From: Haematococcus lacustris
Taxonomy: Eukaryota; Chlorophyta; Chlorophyceae; Chlamydomonadales; Haematococcaceae
Reading direction: 5' to 3'
DNA: 64,000 nucleotides
Assembly (NCBI GenBank): GCA_030144725.1
Contig: JASKMD010000024.1
Span: forward strand, 6,397,682-6,461,681
Both the position numbers and the translations under genes were made by a program. Below are positions 53,234 through 64,000 of this stretch, piece after piece. Numbering within the stretch: position 1 is the stretch's first letter; the number at the start of each line of letters is the position of its first letter. Under the pieces are notes generated by a model, which did no database searches, was not told the DNA's origin, and saw only the letters and a list, made by a program, of their open reading frames with translations.

Positions 53234-54373
53234 CCCGCGAGGTCAGGCGGCACACGGCGGACGAGCTCGGTGGTTTTGCCGGGCTAACAGACGGGCGGAC
53301 GACAAGTTCGGCAGCGTGCGAGCTATGAGCGGCTGGGCCGTCCCTGAGCGGTCTGCTGTCCCTTCCTAGAGCAGGCATTCAGCGTGAGGGCTCAGGTTTC
53401 CTTGCGGCTGACAATCGGGCAGGCACCCACTGCCACGCTCCCTTGCTGCCTGCAGCATGACATGGCCTCGTATGCATGCACCTGATATGCACGAAGCATG
53501 CATGCACGGATTCACATGAGCAGCCATGGGGCCTGGGTCGGCAGCGAAGCTGGTGGGGCTGAGGCTGGCACCCACACAGTGTGGCCATGGGGTCTCCACC
53601 CATGGCTTTGCTGCAGCCAAGATCCAGAGCCTGGTGCAGGTTGCAGCAGCAATGGGCCTAAGCAGCAGCTGAGGAGTAGCGTCACCCTCAGCAGCAGCTG
53701 AGAAGTAGCGTTACCCTCAGCAGGTGTGACTTTGACCCTCGGCAGCTGCCCGCCTGGGTCTCAGCGCCAGGCCTCCAGACATGCTCGCTGTTTGCCATAT
53801 GACCACCATTCATTGATGCATGGCGATTGCTCATTTGCATGCATTTGACAGATACACATGCACACAAAGACCACATAGATAGGGAATGCATTCAGGACGT
53901 ATGATAATGTGAGTCTACATGCGCAGCTAACGACATCGATGTGCATCACTGACTTCGAGTGATCGGGTCATGTACACATACACTGAGTGGCCCGCACTGA
54001 TGTGAGAGATCGAGTGACTCTCAGACGCCCAGTGTACAGCACGTGGCTGGATTTCAAGCGTTCATTGGCGTTCATTGTCATTGTGATGATTGAGCTACAC
54101 TGATGAGGACATCATTGGCAGTTGTTGTTGTCTGCTAGTGCTACGCGATCAGCCTGGTGTAGCTGCTTGGCATCGAACGCCACACCCAACCATGCCACCT
54201 GGAAACTACTGCAAAACATGCGAAACATGAGGCTGAAGACTGGAATCATTGGCAGTGGCACACGACTTTGCTGAAGAGGACGAGAAAAGGGAGGGCGGCC
54301 ATGCTGCATGAAGGCAACTGTATTATTTGTAGGCATTAATTGTAAGGCAACTAACTTTATGGCGGCATGACAA
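53234..54373. other. Intergenic, no gene seen
   Basis: Between the CFAP263 stop codon and the terminus of the next Fanzor-type element I see only short unsupported frames. A short duplicated motif (agcagcagctgagaagtagcg-like) lies near 53660-53715. Confidence 0.5.
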
Positions 54374-54635
54374 CAGCCCCCTTGTCCCTCACTAGGGCCT
54401 CCATTTGAGCCGGATCAGAAGTACGTACTAGCATACACTATCAGCCACTAGTAGCCACTAACTAGATCCGGCTCAAACAGTGTTATTGGGCTGTGTGGAG
54501 TAAACCCAGTGCACATGGCACATGAGCCGCCTACCACCTACAATATTGCCTGACCCGAGGGCTATGATGTAGAGTTGGCATGACAAAACATGCACCAATT
54601 GTAAGCTGATGACAGCTCAACAAAGGGGGCACAAA
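54374..54635 (-). ncRNA. Candidate guide (omega-like) RNA with terminal hairpin, copy 4
   Basis: Nearly identical to the same block in copy 3, with the three small hairpins and the terminal hairpin kept. One arm base pair region is altered (caaacag for caaatgg). It directly follows the nuclease stop at 54636-54638 and runs to the element end. Confidence 0.5.
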
Positions 54636-57600
54636 CTACTGTGCCTCAGCAGGCTGCTGCTGCTCCTGGGCCTTGGGGGGCTTGTCTCGCAGCTGCTTGT
54701 AGCCCAGGCCAGGGTACTCCTTGCCCTTGGCTGGCAGAGCTCCCTGGTCTGGCCAGTAGCACAGCTCCAGCGGCCGCCACCTGCTCTCCCCAATGCGCTG
54801 CATGTTCAATGCTGCGTTACAGTCCCTGTCCAGCCACCTGCCTGGCTGTGGTGCTGGCTTTGCCTTGACAGCCTTGCCCTTGCCCTTGCCCTTGGTGGGC
54901 TCAGCTGCCTCTGGCTCAGCCTTGGTGCGCTTGCTGCGCTTGGCTGGCAGGGGAGTGCTGGGCCCTGGCTCTGAGGCTGCAGGCTGTGTGGCTGCCTGGC
55001 TGCTGCATGGGGCCTGTGGGGGCCTGCGGGGGGCCACTACAGGGCACCACACCAGGCCCCGCACTGGCTGGCCACGCTCCTGGCTCCAGGCTGGGCGCAC
55101 TAGGCGGTGGTGCACCTGCCCTGCTGGGGGCTTCCAGCCTGCAGGTCTTGTGGCACTGAGTGTGTTCAGCTCCACCTCACAGGGCTGCTTGCCGTTCACT
55201 GCTGAGCTGACCCGGCTGGTGCGGTGCTCATCCACAAGCACCACCCTGCCCCCATCCTGGTCTTTGCCCCTGGGCCTGCACACCACCTTGCGGCAGGCCC
55301 GCAACACCGCATCAGCACCCCACCCTCCCCTGGTGCCAATGCTAGCTGCTCCAAAGAAGACCACCAGCTGCTTGGCACGATTGTGGCGCTTCATGGACAA
55401 CTCAGCCATCTCCTTCTCCAACTGCAGCCATGCACACAAGACACACACAGCTGGCTGACATGGTGGCACCAGGTTAGGCATGGCACAGTCAAGTACTCTT
55501 TCGTTTCGTGCCCAACCCTTCACCTCTCAGTCCCTAGCCCTCCCTCCCTCCCACCTACCCACCCACCCACCTTCACATTGTTGAAGAACTGCTCCAGCGC
55601 CCGGTCCTGGGCTCCGTACAGCCTCAGCCGCTGCCGTGCCCACTTGGGGTCCAGGTACACCTCCCACACCGCATCCCAGGTGGCCAGGGTGACGGTGATG
55701 TGCTTCAGGTTGGCCACCAGGGAGGTGCCGGCTGAGCTTGCTGCTGCCAGGTGCTGGAGGTGGGGCTTGATCGGTGCTAGCCACCGCTCAGTGTCACGGC
55801 GGGCATTGTTCAGGCCGCTGGCATGCTTCACCTCGCCCTTGGTCAGCTTCCACCGGCGCAACTGGTCTGCCTTGAGCTGGCCTGTTGCTGGATCCCACAC
55901 CCAGAGGCTGCGCTGACTGCCTGGGTGACGCCGGGGTCGATGCCCACCCCAATCTGTGTGTCTGTGTCAAACACAAACTCACGCATCTCAGCTATGCCCC
56001 TGCCTATGTGGGGGAGCCCCACTGCATGGGCCGCTGCTGCTGCTGCACTTGGGCGGCTGCTGGTGCTGCTGCTGCTGGCAGCTGGAGGTGGGGCTGGAGG
56101 AGGGGGAAGGGGGCGCGTGTAGTGCACGCACACGCTGACACCATCTGTGTCCACCAACCTCTCGAAATGAAACTCCTTGTTGCGAAGCTTGTTTGTGTTG
56201 AACCACCTGGCCCAGTGATGGCTCAGTGCTGGCTCTGAGGTGAATGCTGCCCGGGTTTCCTTGGTCAAGCCCAGCTGCCTGCACACCCCATGCAGCACCC
56301 TGCTGTCCACCTTGATGAAGTGCACCCCCACCCTGGCCAAGGGGGTGAGGGTGAAGGGGGGTGGGCAGGTCAGGGTCCGGGGACCAACCCCACGCCTCTT
56401 GCCGCGCTTTGGCTGCCCTGGCACAGGGGGGGTGTGGGGCTGCTGCCACCGCTCTAGCCACCGGCACACATGCACTGCATGGCGCATGCGGCAGGGCAGG
56501 GGCAGGGTGTCCTGCAGGGAGCCTTCCTTCTTCATGCCCAGTAGGCGGCGGTGCGTGTTGGCCTCCTCTATCAGGTCCGCCACATGGCCCTTGTCCAGGG
56601 TGGCGGCCTTCAGCTCCGAGCTGTGGGCGTTGATGCCATACCCACACGCCATCCTGATGAACAGCTGCGCCTCCTCCCTGCTCCAGCCTAGCTTGGCCCT
56701 GGCTGCCTTGGCGTACAGCTTGACAATGCGCTCTGCAGGTCAGGTCAGGTCAGGTCAGGTTAGGGTCAGGTCAGGTCAGGTCAGGGTCAAGGTCAGGGTC
56801 AGGTCAGGTCAGGTCAGGTCAGGTCAGGTCAGGTCAGGTCAGGTCAGGTCAGGTCAGGTCAGGTCAGGTCAGGTCAGGTCAGGTCAGGTCAGGTCAGGTC
56901 AGGTCAGGTCAGGTCAGGTCAGGTCAGGTCAGGTCAGGTCAGGTCACGTCAGGTCAGGTCAGGTCAGGTCAGGTCAGGTCAGGTCAGGTCAGGTCAGGTC
57001 AGGTCAGGTCAGGTCAGGTCAGGTCAGGTCAGGTCAGGTCAGGTCAGGTCAGGTCAGGTCAGGTCAGGTCAGGTCAGGTCAGGTCAGGTCAGGTCAGGTC
57101 AGGTCAGGTCAGGTCAGGTCAGGTCAGGTCAGGTCCAGGTCCAAGTCCAGGGTCTAGTCACCACCATGACTTGCCTGGATTGGAGTAATGCTGCTGCATG
57201 GCCACCGCCAGCTGCATGGAGTGTGCGTCGATGGTGTTGTGGAAACCCGCCAGGTTGATGCTGCCCAGCTCCTGCAGCTTGGCCAGCAGCGCTTGGTTGC
57301 TGGGGTCCTCAAAGGCTGGCATGAGCATGGGGTGGCGGTTGCGCCCAAGGCGCCGCTGCAGCTGGTTGTAGCATGTCTTGAAGTTTGGGTTGGCGAAGAA
57401 CTTGCAGAAGTCTTTCAGCTGCCTTAGCATCAGGGGGTCCTCGCAATCAAAGGGCAAGGGAGGGCCAGTGGGTGCTGCGGGTGCAAGGGCTGCCAGGCGG
57501 GGGCTGCAGCGCCTTTGGGGGGGTTGCGTGACTGGCTCTGGCTCAGACTCTGACTCCGAGTCAGACTGTGGCTCCGGATCAGAGTCACAGTCTGACTTGG

Positions 57601-58151
57601 AGTCAGAGTCATTGTCACAGTCCATGCTGGCAGGCTGGGCAGGGGCCCGTGGGGGGAGTGGGGGTAGGGGGGGAGCATCAGGGGGTTGGGGAGGCTGCAC
57701 AGCTGGAGGCTGAGGGGCGCTTGGGGAGCCTGGGGTAGGGTAGCCCACCAGGCAGGTGAGAAAGATACGCAGGACAAACAAGGAAGCGATGAAGCGGAGC
57801 TGAGAGTGGATCTCAGCCCGTAGCCGGAGGTGCTCCCTCAGCTTGCGCCTGGTCTTCTTACAGCCGCGCAGCACTGCGCCCTCGGGGACCATTTTGACAG
57901 GCCAAGACAAAAGGCGGGGTCAACAGTGCGGGGACACATAAGGCGTGGCCGTCACCTGACGTCGACGCGTGGTCCAGCCATCTCGACGATCCTGTCGTTG
58001 CTTGCCTTGGGCGGAACGAGACGCTGCAATGGAACCAACAGGAGCGACGGGTTTTCTCACAGCGCGTAACTCACGTCTAGGGCTCACTTCACGGCTGGGG
58101 ACACGAACCTTTATGTTTCTTGTCGCTACCCTTCCGCTTCTTCTTAGCCAT
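54636..58151 (-). CDS. Fanzor/TnpB-type RNA-guided RuvC nuclease, one frameshift
   Basis: Start ATG 58151. Exon 1 (58151-58109) encodes MAKKKRKGSDKKHK, an SV40-like nuclear localisation signal. One or two short upstream exons in 58025-57880 are unresolved. A large exon then ends at 57175: KKTRRKLREHLRLRAEIHSQLRF, an acidic Ser/Asp/Glu linker and LKDFCKFFANPNFKTCYNQLQ. It joins through a GC-AG intron to 56732 (ERIVKLYAKAARAKLGW), continuing through VHFIKVDSRVLHG to RuvC-I GVGIDPGV (Asp codon 55936-55938). The final exon, 55421-54636, holds FFGAA, VDEHRTSR and DRDCNAALNM. One C is missing near 55898 (ccc against cccc in copy 3), breaking the frame just after RuvC-I. The Glu of VDEHRTS fits the shifted RuvC-II Glu typical of Fanzor. 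The zinc-finger CxxC after it is lost. No other nuclease family fits as well. Confidence 0.85.
56737..57136. repeat. (AGGTC)n pentanucleotide array in a Fanzor intron
   Basis: About 80 units, with variants agggtc and one cgtc at 56946. It fills the GC-AG intron of the copy 4 nuclease and makes up a tenth of the element. Copies 1-3 lack this region, so its age cannot be compared. Confidence 0.95.
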
Positions 58152-58642
58152 CACGCGATGCGCAGTGCGACGGGCGGGGGCATTTTCTAGCAATTTAGGT
58201 TTTCCGTGAAAAATACATGCTCAAACAGCCCATATCTCATCAGCCCATGTCTCATCCGCCCTGCTGCCATGTCAACAGCCCCTGTACCATTCGAGCCCAC
58301 GACCTATCCTGGCCTTCACCTGACCACAACACCCCTACAGGCCAGCCGGTATGTTTGGTAGTAGTAGTTGTTACACTAAGGAGGTAGGGCTCGGGTGGAT
58401 ACAAGCCAACCTCCAAAGGTAAAAGACTAAGGAGAGAACAGAGAAAAAGGGAAAGAGAAGGGGAACTACCTAGGAGAGAAAGAACTCAGGAAGGGAAGGG
58501 GAAGGGAGCTTAAGGGAGCGGGGGAAAGACCTCGAGAAGCGGAGAAGCCAGAGAAGCGGAGGAGCTAGGGTCGCAAAAGGTTGGAGGGCTAGAAAGGACG
58601 CCAAAGCTAGGAGGGCCAGAGAGGAGAGGGGAGTGAAACACG

Positions 58643-61600
58643 TTATGAGGCAGAGGGACTAGGAGGAGTAACCGGGAAAGAGACACTAAGGGATCCGTCT
58701 TGAGTAGAGATGAAGGGATGGGGATGGGGGAGGTTCCAGCCAGGAGGGTTGGGATGGGCTAGGGTGAAGTCTTGTAGGTGAAGCCAAAAGGTAGAGATAG
58801 CAAGCTGGCTGGCTGTAGAAATGGGGGAAAGGGTGGTAGGAGCGGTCGCTTGAGTGGTGGGGTGATGGGTGAGAGCCCAGAGACGGCGACGGCCAAAGTC
58901 CATCGCATCAAGGGCAGCCATGCAAACCAGGCTCCAGAGGGGAGGAGGGAAGGTAGGGGTGGGGGGGATGAGGCACCAGAGGGAGGATTGGTGAACTTGG
59001 GTGCCGAGGCTGAGGGAGAGCTGTTGTCTAATGGTAATGGCGATGGGGCAACTCCAGAAGCTATGTTGGCGGCTGTGACGGGGATGGTGAGAGGGGTCGC
59101 AAGGGCAAGACCAGGGAGTGATGCGGCTTCCAGGGATGGCATTGATGCTCAAGCGCCAAAGGGTCTCTTTAAGGAGGTTGGAACAAGGAACCTTCCAGGC
59201 TTTGTTAAGGTTGGTAGTGAAAGCTTGAAGGGCTAGCGCTCGAGTGGTGGGTGGGTGAGGTGTGGATAGTGCTTGGGTGATGTAAGAGAGGTGGGCCTGC
59301 TTGCGGGCGGAGGTGATGTGGGGTGTGAGCATGGAGGTGAAGACCCTCACAGGGGTCCCTATGAGGGTGGGGAAGACCCGAGGGGTAGAGGTGGTGGGTG
59401 AGGACCAAGAGAGGGAGGTAAGGTGTTGGAGGGGGACTGGTGTAACTGGGAGGGGTTGGTTGGTAGAGGTAGCGGGAAGGGATAAAGGGCCGAGGGCTTG
59501 GAGGGCTTGGCAAATGAGGGTAATGATGCCTTGGGGGAGGAGGTGGGGTTGGTGGAGTGAAGGGAGCCCTATGATGCCTCGAGTAATGTCAGGGACGGTG
59601 GCTTGGGTAGAGAGAAGGAGGGTATGAGCAGGGTGGAGAGAGGGACAGGCGTGGGTGAGGAGGGTGGCTGCTAGGGGGATCCATGAAGGGGATGATTGAG
59701 AGGGAGTTGGGGGTGTTGGTGAAGGGGGGAGGGTGTTGGAGTTGGTAGGAGAAGGCTGGGTAAGGTGGGAGGGGCTGTCCCGGGAGGGGCCAGGTGGTCG
59801 GCTGGAGGAGAGAAGGGGGGTGAGAAAGCCGGAGAAGAGGGATTGAAGGGTGTGGTAGAGTTGGGAAAGGAAGGTAAGGATAAAAGAGAGGAAGGGGCGG
59901 GTAGGTGTAGGGCGGGTAATGGGGGGGGGGTGAAGGGTGGGATTGGCTGGTGGGGGGGACGGGGAGGGAAGGGTGGAGTAGGTGTGGTCATTGATGAGGT
60001 GGTGGAGAAGCCGTGTAGCCATGGCGGCGTGCCGAGCCTGGATGTGTTCTCTTAGTGGTAGGAGGCCAAAACCTCCGTCAGCAGGACGGCCCATGGCTAG
60101 GGGGTAAGGGAGGTGCTTGGCCACAATGCGGTAGAGAGAATGGGTGAAGGTAGGGAGAGTAGGTGGTAGGCCCGAGAATTCGGCGTGGTAGAGGAAGGTG
60201 CTAAGGGCATAGGTGGAGGAGGCGATGCCCTTGCCCATGGTAGAGAGGGGGAGGCCGTTGAGACGGTGGAGGTGTTTGGTGGCTTGCCTCAGGCGCTCCT
60301 CCCAGGCTGAGGAGGTAGCTGGGTCGGGGTGAGGGGAGAAGGTGTTTGGAGGTCTTAGAGAGGCTCGGGTGGCTCTGGTGTGGCGAGGGGTGGTGGAAGA
60401 GAGGGTAGGGTTGGCCTGTTGGATGCCAAGGGAAGTGGCGGAGTGATGGACAGGGATGCCAGCCAGATGGGTGGGGGGAGAGGGGAGGGGGACGCCAATG
60501 AGGACAGCAGAGGATTTGTCTGTATTTACCCGTTGCCCCGAAGCGTCTCCAAAGGTAGTGAGAGCAAGGGAGAGGGTGGAGAGGGCAGGGTCTGTGAGGT
60601 CGCCTTGGTGAATCTGGGTATCGTCAGCGTAGAAAGTGCAGACCAGCCGAGAGCCTCCGATCCGCACGCCTAGCTGTGGGTGGGAGATGAGCCAGGAGGC
60701 GAACCCTTGAGCCACGAAGAGGTAAAGGAGGGGTGAGAGGGGGCAGCCTTGTCGGACGCCCGCGGACCAGGTGAAAAGGGGTGAGTCTGTGCCGTTGACG
60801 TGGGTAACAGCCTGGGTGTTGTGAAGGAGGATCCGAGCCCAGTTAACCATCCCGTCCGAGGCTCCCAAGGTGTGCATAAGGGTGTAGAGGAAGGGCCGGT
60901 CTACCGTGTCAAAGGCCTTGGCTATGTCGAGGTAGATGTTGGCTGCTGAGAGCCCTTGACTCTGGAGGGCGTGGGGAAGAAGGGAGGTGGTGTTGATGTT
61001 ATCCTCTATCCGACGGCCGGGGAGGAAGGCAGATTGTTCCCTGCCGATGGCTGGGGCCATGGCTTTCCCGAACCTGGCTGCCAAGATTTTGGCGAGGAGA
61101 CGGTAAAGAGAGGGGAGGAGGGTGATGGGGCGATAAGAGGTAGGGTTAGAGAGGTTGGGAGCTGAAGGTTTGGGGATGGGGGTGATGGTACCTCTATTGA
61201 AGCCGGTGGGGAGGGTTCCAGTGGTGCCGATAGCGGTGAAGAGCTTGGCTATCAGTGGAGCCCAGCAATCACCGTCGACGCGCCAAAGGTTGTAGGGTAA
61301 GCCGTCAGGGCCAGGGGAGGATGTCGAGGGGCAGGAGGTGAGGGCTGTGAGGACTTCAGCCACTGTGATGTCTGCCGCTCCGGCTAACCCAGCAAGGGTG
61401 GGGGGGATAAGGTGGACTGTGCCTTTAGTAAGCTCAAGCTGAAGGGCTGTGATAACCGCTCGTTGGGCATGTGGGTTGGTAAGAGGTTGAGCGCTGACCC
61501 GCGAGAAGTGGGCGCCGAGAGCTGTAGCAATGGACCTGTTAGAGGTGAGGTAGTCGCCTCCAGGAGAACGGAGAGAGGGGATGGAAGTAGGGGTGGTCGG

Positions 61601-63994
61601 TGGGTGGATGAGGGAGGTGAGAAGGGGGGAGGGTTGTTCTCTATGGTGGAGCCAGTTGGAGTGCGCGTCACGGGTAAGGTGAGAGGTAGAGGCTGAGTGC
61701 GCTTGCCTGAATGAGGTGAAGGCTTGGGCCACCAGGTTTAAGGCATGAGGAAGGGTGTCAGGGAGAGCTGTGGCCACTGCGGAATGGGCAAGGGTAAGGT
61801 CGTGGTGGGTGGTGTTGAGGGTAACGAGAGCTCTGTGATCGTGCTCTTTAGTGAGGGGGAGGAGGGTGTGGGCAAAGGTTTTGAAGGCTTTCTGTAGGGT
61901 AGGCCACCAGGAGATGAGATCCGCGGAAGAGAGGGTGAGGCCAAAGGTGACTGCTTTACGGGCCCAAAGAGTAAGATGGGGGCTGGCGATAGGGTTGGTA
62001 GCCATGGAGCAGGGGATGGGGTGACGCCCTGGGCCTCTGGGTTGTAGGGGAGAGGCGGGGAGGAGAAGAAAGGAGACCGCGTGGTGATCGCCTCGGGGGG
62101 AAAAGTGGCAGGAGGCTGAGTGGGAGAAGGTCGAGAGTTGGGGAGGAAGGTAGATGCGGTCAAGGCGGGCTAGGTGGTGATGGCCCCTGTGAAAGGTGAA
62201 GCTCCTGCCTGTAGGATGGTGTTGGCGGTAGATGTCAGAGTGGGATGGGAGGAGGGATGAGAGGAGGGTGGTGGTAGCATTGTCCGAAAGGGTAGTGGTG
62301 TGGCAGGAGGGTAACCTATCAAGGTTGGGGAGAGGGGTGAAGTTGAAGTCTCCAACAAGGCAGAGGGGTAGGGATGTGGGAATGAGAAGGGGGGCAAGGG
62401 TTTGGGTGAGGAAGGTGGCGCGGTCTACAGCTCCTGTGCTTGGCCAGTAGGAGTTGAGAAGCAAAAAGGAATGACCGGCCCAAGAGATAGAGAGAGATTG
62501 AAGGCGACCGCAGGGGAGGGCTGAGTGGTTAGAGAGGGTAATGGGGAGGTCACTGCGGACAAGGATGGCTACCCCTGCATGGGAATGGGAGGAGTGGTTG
62601 TTGGCCCAGAAGGTGTGAAAAGGGGGGGAATGTAGGGCTGAAGTGGCTTGGTTCAACCATAGGCCAGCTTGTTGTTGGGAGATGGAGCCATGGGCGGTAG
62701 GACGTCCTATCCAGGTCTCTTGTAGGCAGATGATGTCTAGGCCTTCGTCAACCCAGGTTTTAACGAGGGTGAAAACGGCTGAGATGGACGTGAGGCCGGA
62801 AACATTGTGTGTGGCTAGGCGGAGGCCTGGAGGACGAGGACGTGGCAGTGTGGGGGCACGACCGGAGCCAAAAGGGAGGTGAGCCCAGGGAGGAGCCTGA
62901 TGGATGGGGTGGGGTGGGGGTGGGGGTGGGGGTGGGGGTGGGGGTGGGGGTGGGGGTGGGGGTGGGGGTGGGGGTGGGGGTGGGGGTGGGGGTGGGGGTG
63001 GGGGTGGGGGTGGCGGTGGGGGTGGGGAAGGGGGTGGAGGTGGGGGTGGCGGTGGCGGTGGTGAAGGGAGTGGAGGTGGAGGTGGAGGTGGGGGTGGGGG
63101 TGGGGGCGGGGGTGGGGGTGGGGGTGGGGGTGGGGGTGGGAGTGGGGGTGGGGGTGGGGGTGGGGGTGGGGGTGGGGGTGGGGGTGGGGGTGGGGGTGGG
63201 GGTGGGGGTGGGGGTGGGGGTGGGGGTGGGGGTGGGGGTGGGGGTGGGGGTGGGGGTGGGGGTGGGGGTGGGGGTGGGGGTGGGGGTGGGGGTGGGGGTG
63301 GGGGTGGGGGTGGGGGTGGGGGTGGGGGTGGGGGTGGGGGTGGGGGTGGGGGTGGGGATGGCAGTTGCGCGGGCGGTGGCGGTGAAGTAGAGGGTGGGGG
63401 TGGCGGTGGGGGTGGCGGTGGCGGTGGCAAAGGGAGTGGAGGAGGAGGTGGGGCTGGGGGTGGCGGGTGGCGGTGGGGGTGGAGTAGGCGGTGGGGGTGG
63501 GGGTGGGGGTGGGGGTTGGGGTGGGGGTGGGGGTGGGGGTTGGGGTTGGGGTGGGGGTGGGGGTGGGGGTGGGGGTGGGGGTGGGGGCGGGGGTGGGGTT
63601 GGGGGTGGGGGTGGGGGTGGGGGTGGGGGTGGGGGTGGGGGTGGGGGTGGGGGTGGGGGTGGGGGTGGGGGTGGGGGTGGGGGTGGGGGTGGGGGTGGGG
63701 GTGGGGGTGGGGGTGGGGGTGGGGGTGGGGGTGGGGATGGCAGTTGCGCGGGCGGTGGCGGTGAAGTAGAGGGTGGGGGTGGCGGTGGGGGTGGCGGTGG
63801 CGGTGGCAAAGGGAGTGGAGGAGGAGGTGGGGCTGGGGGTGGCGGTGGCGGTGGCGGTGGAGTAGGGGGTTGGGGTGGCGGTGGGGGTGGCGGTGGCGGT
63901 GGCAAAGGGAGTGGAGGAGGAGGTGGTGGTGGGTGAGGGGGTGGAGGTGGGGGTGGGTGACAAGGCAACAGGGCAACAAGGCAACAGGTGACAA
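58643..63994 (-). CDS. LINE polyprotein: APE endonuclease and reverse transcriptase, L1-like
   Basis: 1783 codons without a stop to the window edge, possibly incomplete at the 5' end. The first 380 or so residues are His-Pro/Pro-rich and encoded by a GT-rich array. The APE-type endonuclease follows: THNVSGL, LQETWIG, GDFNF and GDHHAVSF supply the usual Asn, Glu, Asp and His residues. Reverse transcriptase has [47 protein letters not shown] and FYADDTQI (active-site YADD, codons near 60630). The C-terminus has a [20 protein letters not shown] zinc-knuckle-like motif. No RNase H or restriction-like endonuclease domain is seen. The intact frame suggests recent activity. Confidence 0.92.
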   Translation of the reverse strand: MSPVALLPCCLVTHPHLHPLTHHHLLLHSLCHRHRHPHRHPNPLLHRHRHRHPQPHLLLHSLCHRHRHPHRHPHPLLHRHRPRNCHPHPHPHPHPHPHPHPHPHPHPHPHPHPHPHPHPHPHPHPHPHPHPQPHPRPHPHPHPHPHPHPNPNPHPHPHPNPHPHPHPHRLLHPHRHPPPPAPPPPPLPLPPPPPPPPPPPPSTSPPPPAQLPSPPPPPPPPPPPPPPPPPPPPPPPPPPPPPPPPPPPPPPPPPPPPPPPPPPPPPPPPPPPPPPPPPPPPPPPLPPPPPPPPPPPPPPPPPPPPPPPLPSPPPPPPPPPPPSPPPPPPPPPPPPPPPPPPPPPPPPPPPPPPPPPPPPPPHPIHQAPPWAHLPFGSGRAPTLPRPRPPGLRLATHNVSGLTSISAVFTLVKTWVDEGLDIICLQETWIGRPTAHGSISQQQAGLWLNQATSALHSPPFHTFWANNHSSHSHAGVAILVRSDLPITLSNHSALPCGRLQSLSISWAGHSFLLLNSYWPSTGAVDRATFLTQTLAPLLIPTSLPLCLVGDFNFTPLPNLDRLPSCHTTTLSDNATTTLLSSLLPSHSDIYRQHHPTGRSFTFHRGHHHLARLDRIYLPPQLSTFSHSASCHFSPRGDHHAVSFLLLPASPLQPRGPGRHPIPCSMATNPIASPHLTLWARKAVTFGLTLSSADLISWWPTLQKAFKTFAHTLLPLTKEHDHRALVTLNTTHHDLTLAHSAVATALPDTLPHALNLVAQAFTSFRQAHSASTSHLTRDAHSNWLHHREQPSPLLTSLIHPPTTPTSIPSLRSPGGDYLTSNRSIATALGAHFSRVSAQPLTNPHAQRAVITALQLELTKGTVHLIPPTLAGLAGAADITVAEVLTALTSCPSTSSPGPDGLPYNLWRVDGDCWAPLIAKLFTAIGTTGTLPTGFNRGTITPIPKPSAPNLSNPTSYRPITLLPSLYRLLAKILAARFGKAMAPAIGREQSAFLPGRRIEDNINTTSLLPHALQSQGLSAANIYLDIAKAFDTVDRPFLYTLMHTLGASDGMVNWARILLHNTQAVTHVNGTDSPLFTWSAGVRQGCPLSPLLYLFVAQGFASWLISHPQLGVRIGGSRLVCTFYADDTQIHQGDLTDPALSTLSLALTTFGDASGQRVNTDKSSAVLIGVPLPSPPTHLAGIPVHHSATSLGIQQANPTLSSTTPRHTRATRASLRPPNTFSPHPDPATSSAWEERLRQATKHLHRLNGLPLSTMGKGIASSTYALSTFLYHAEFSGLPPTLPTFTHSLYRIVAKHLPYPLAMGRPADGGFGLLPLREHIQARHAAMATRLLHHLINDHTYSTLPSPSPPPANPTLHPPPITRPTPTRPFLSFILTFLSQLYHTLQSLFSGFLTPLLSSSRPPGPSRDSPSHLTQPSPTNSNTLPPSPTPPTPSQSSPSWIPLAATLLTHACPSLHPAHTLLLSTQATVPDITRGIIGLPSLHQPHLLPQGIITLICQALQALGPLSLPATSTNQPLPVTPVPLQHLTSLSWSSPTTSTPRVFPTLIGTPVRVFTSMLTPHITSARKQAHLSYITQALSTPHPPTTRALALQAFTTNLNKAWKVPCSNLLKETLWRLSINAIPGSRITPWSCPCDPSHHPRHSRQHSFWSCPIAITIRQQLSLSLGTQVHQSSLWCLIPPTPTFPPPLWSLVCMAALDAMDFGRRRLWALTHHPTTQATAPTTLSPISTASQLAISTFWLHLQDFTLAHPNPPGWNLPHPHPFISTQDGSLSVSFPVTPPSPSAS
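62907..63960. repeat. (GGGGGT)n array with a 379-bp higher-order repeat
   Basis: Over 1 kb of gggggt-type hexamers in the LINE ORF. A distinctive unit starting ggatggcagttgcgcgggcg occurs at about 63356 and again about 379 bp later, followed by the same ggtggc-rich variant block. This shows duplication of a compound unit. Because the repeat is a multiple of three, the ORF stays open. Confidence 0.9.
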
Positions 63995-64000
63995 GGCAAC

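Larger units (their letters stand above)
54374..58318 (-). mobile_element. Fanzor-type element, copy 4, near full length (3.95 kb)
   Basis: Ends: cagcccccttgtccctcac at 54374 and cctatcctggccttca at 58318. Both ends are confirmed by copy 3, where flanking sequence differs on both sides. The two ends are not inverted repeats of each other, but the 54374 end carries a hairpin (arms 54401-54416 and 54465-54477). No target duplication is visible. The only gene seen inside is the nuclease; no transposase is recognised. These traits recall IS605/IS607-like elements, in which TnpB resides. The left end abuts the 3' end of a LINE. Confidence 0.85.
58319..64000 (-). mobile_element. LINE (non-LTR) retrotransposon, continues past the window edge
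   Basis: The 3' end is near 58357, where (ACT)n-like units (ctactactacc on the element strand) may be the tail. The 3' UTR spans 58357-58642, purine-rich on the plus strand. One long ORF with endonuclease and reverse transcriptase fills the rest. The 5' end lies outside or in the repeat array at the right edge. It directly adjoins the Fanzor-type copy 4. Confidence 0.9.

Noticed and set aside
56737..57136. CRISPR-like regular repeat
   Set aside because: The unit is only 5 bp with no spacers; it is a pentanucleotide array in an intron.

Overview
The window is nuclear DNA of a flagellated green alga. It is very GC-rich, its genes are split into many short exons with GT-AG introns, and it carries long simple-sequence arrays, a plastid-type FtsH, a plastid-type malonyl-CoA:ACP transacylase and an axonemal (ciliary) gene. 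The interstitial (CCCTAA)n tract, together with the rest, would fit the Chlamydomonadales (for example a Haematococcus relative). That placement is inference.

Layout. 1-2808: intergenic, with diverged repeats. 2809-7637 (-): a complete seven-exon malonyl-CoA:ACP transacylase gene (fatty acid synthesis) whose introns hold several arrays. 7638-14600: gene-poor, with C-rich minisatellites, palindromes and one weak ORF. 14645-15700: two degraded fragments of a TnpB/Fanzor-type nuclease element. 15969-about 22119 (-): a large low-complexity gene of unknown function, with a telomere-repeat insertion in an intron. 24244-25380: a third Fanzor-type copy. 26857-31514 (+): another large low-complexity gene. 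31972-37188: a 5.2-kb palindrome carrying an unrecognised coiled-coil gene on each arm. 37429-39920: a broken second copy of the 3' end of the preceding gene. 40208-45239 (-): plastid FtsH protease (FtsH2/VAR2 type). 47162-53233 (+): CFAP263/CCDC113, a ciliary coiled-coil protein, with a Fanzor-type element in one intron. 54374-58318: the most complete Fanzor-type element. About 58357 to the window edge (-): a LINE retrotransposon whose single long ORF has endonuclease and reverse transcriptase domains.

The most interesting content is the Fanzor-type family. At least four copies share a split RuvC nuclease with an N-terminal nuclear-localisation-like exon. Directly after the stop codon, every copy keeps a noncoding block with three short hairpins, and three copies end in a larger terminal hairpin. 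This matches the arrangement expected for a guide RNA encoded at the 3' end of an RNA-guided nuclease element. One copy (1.93 kb) can be explained as an internal-deletion derivative of the 3.95-kb copy.

For FabD, FtsH2 and CFAP263 I worked out exon models by hand in which every splice phase agrees. The two large low-complexity genes have less certain ends. No tRNA, rRNA or CRISPR array was seen.
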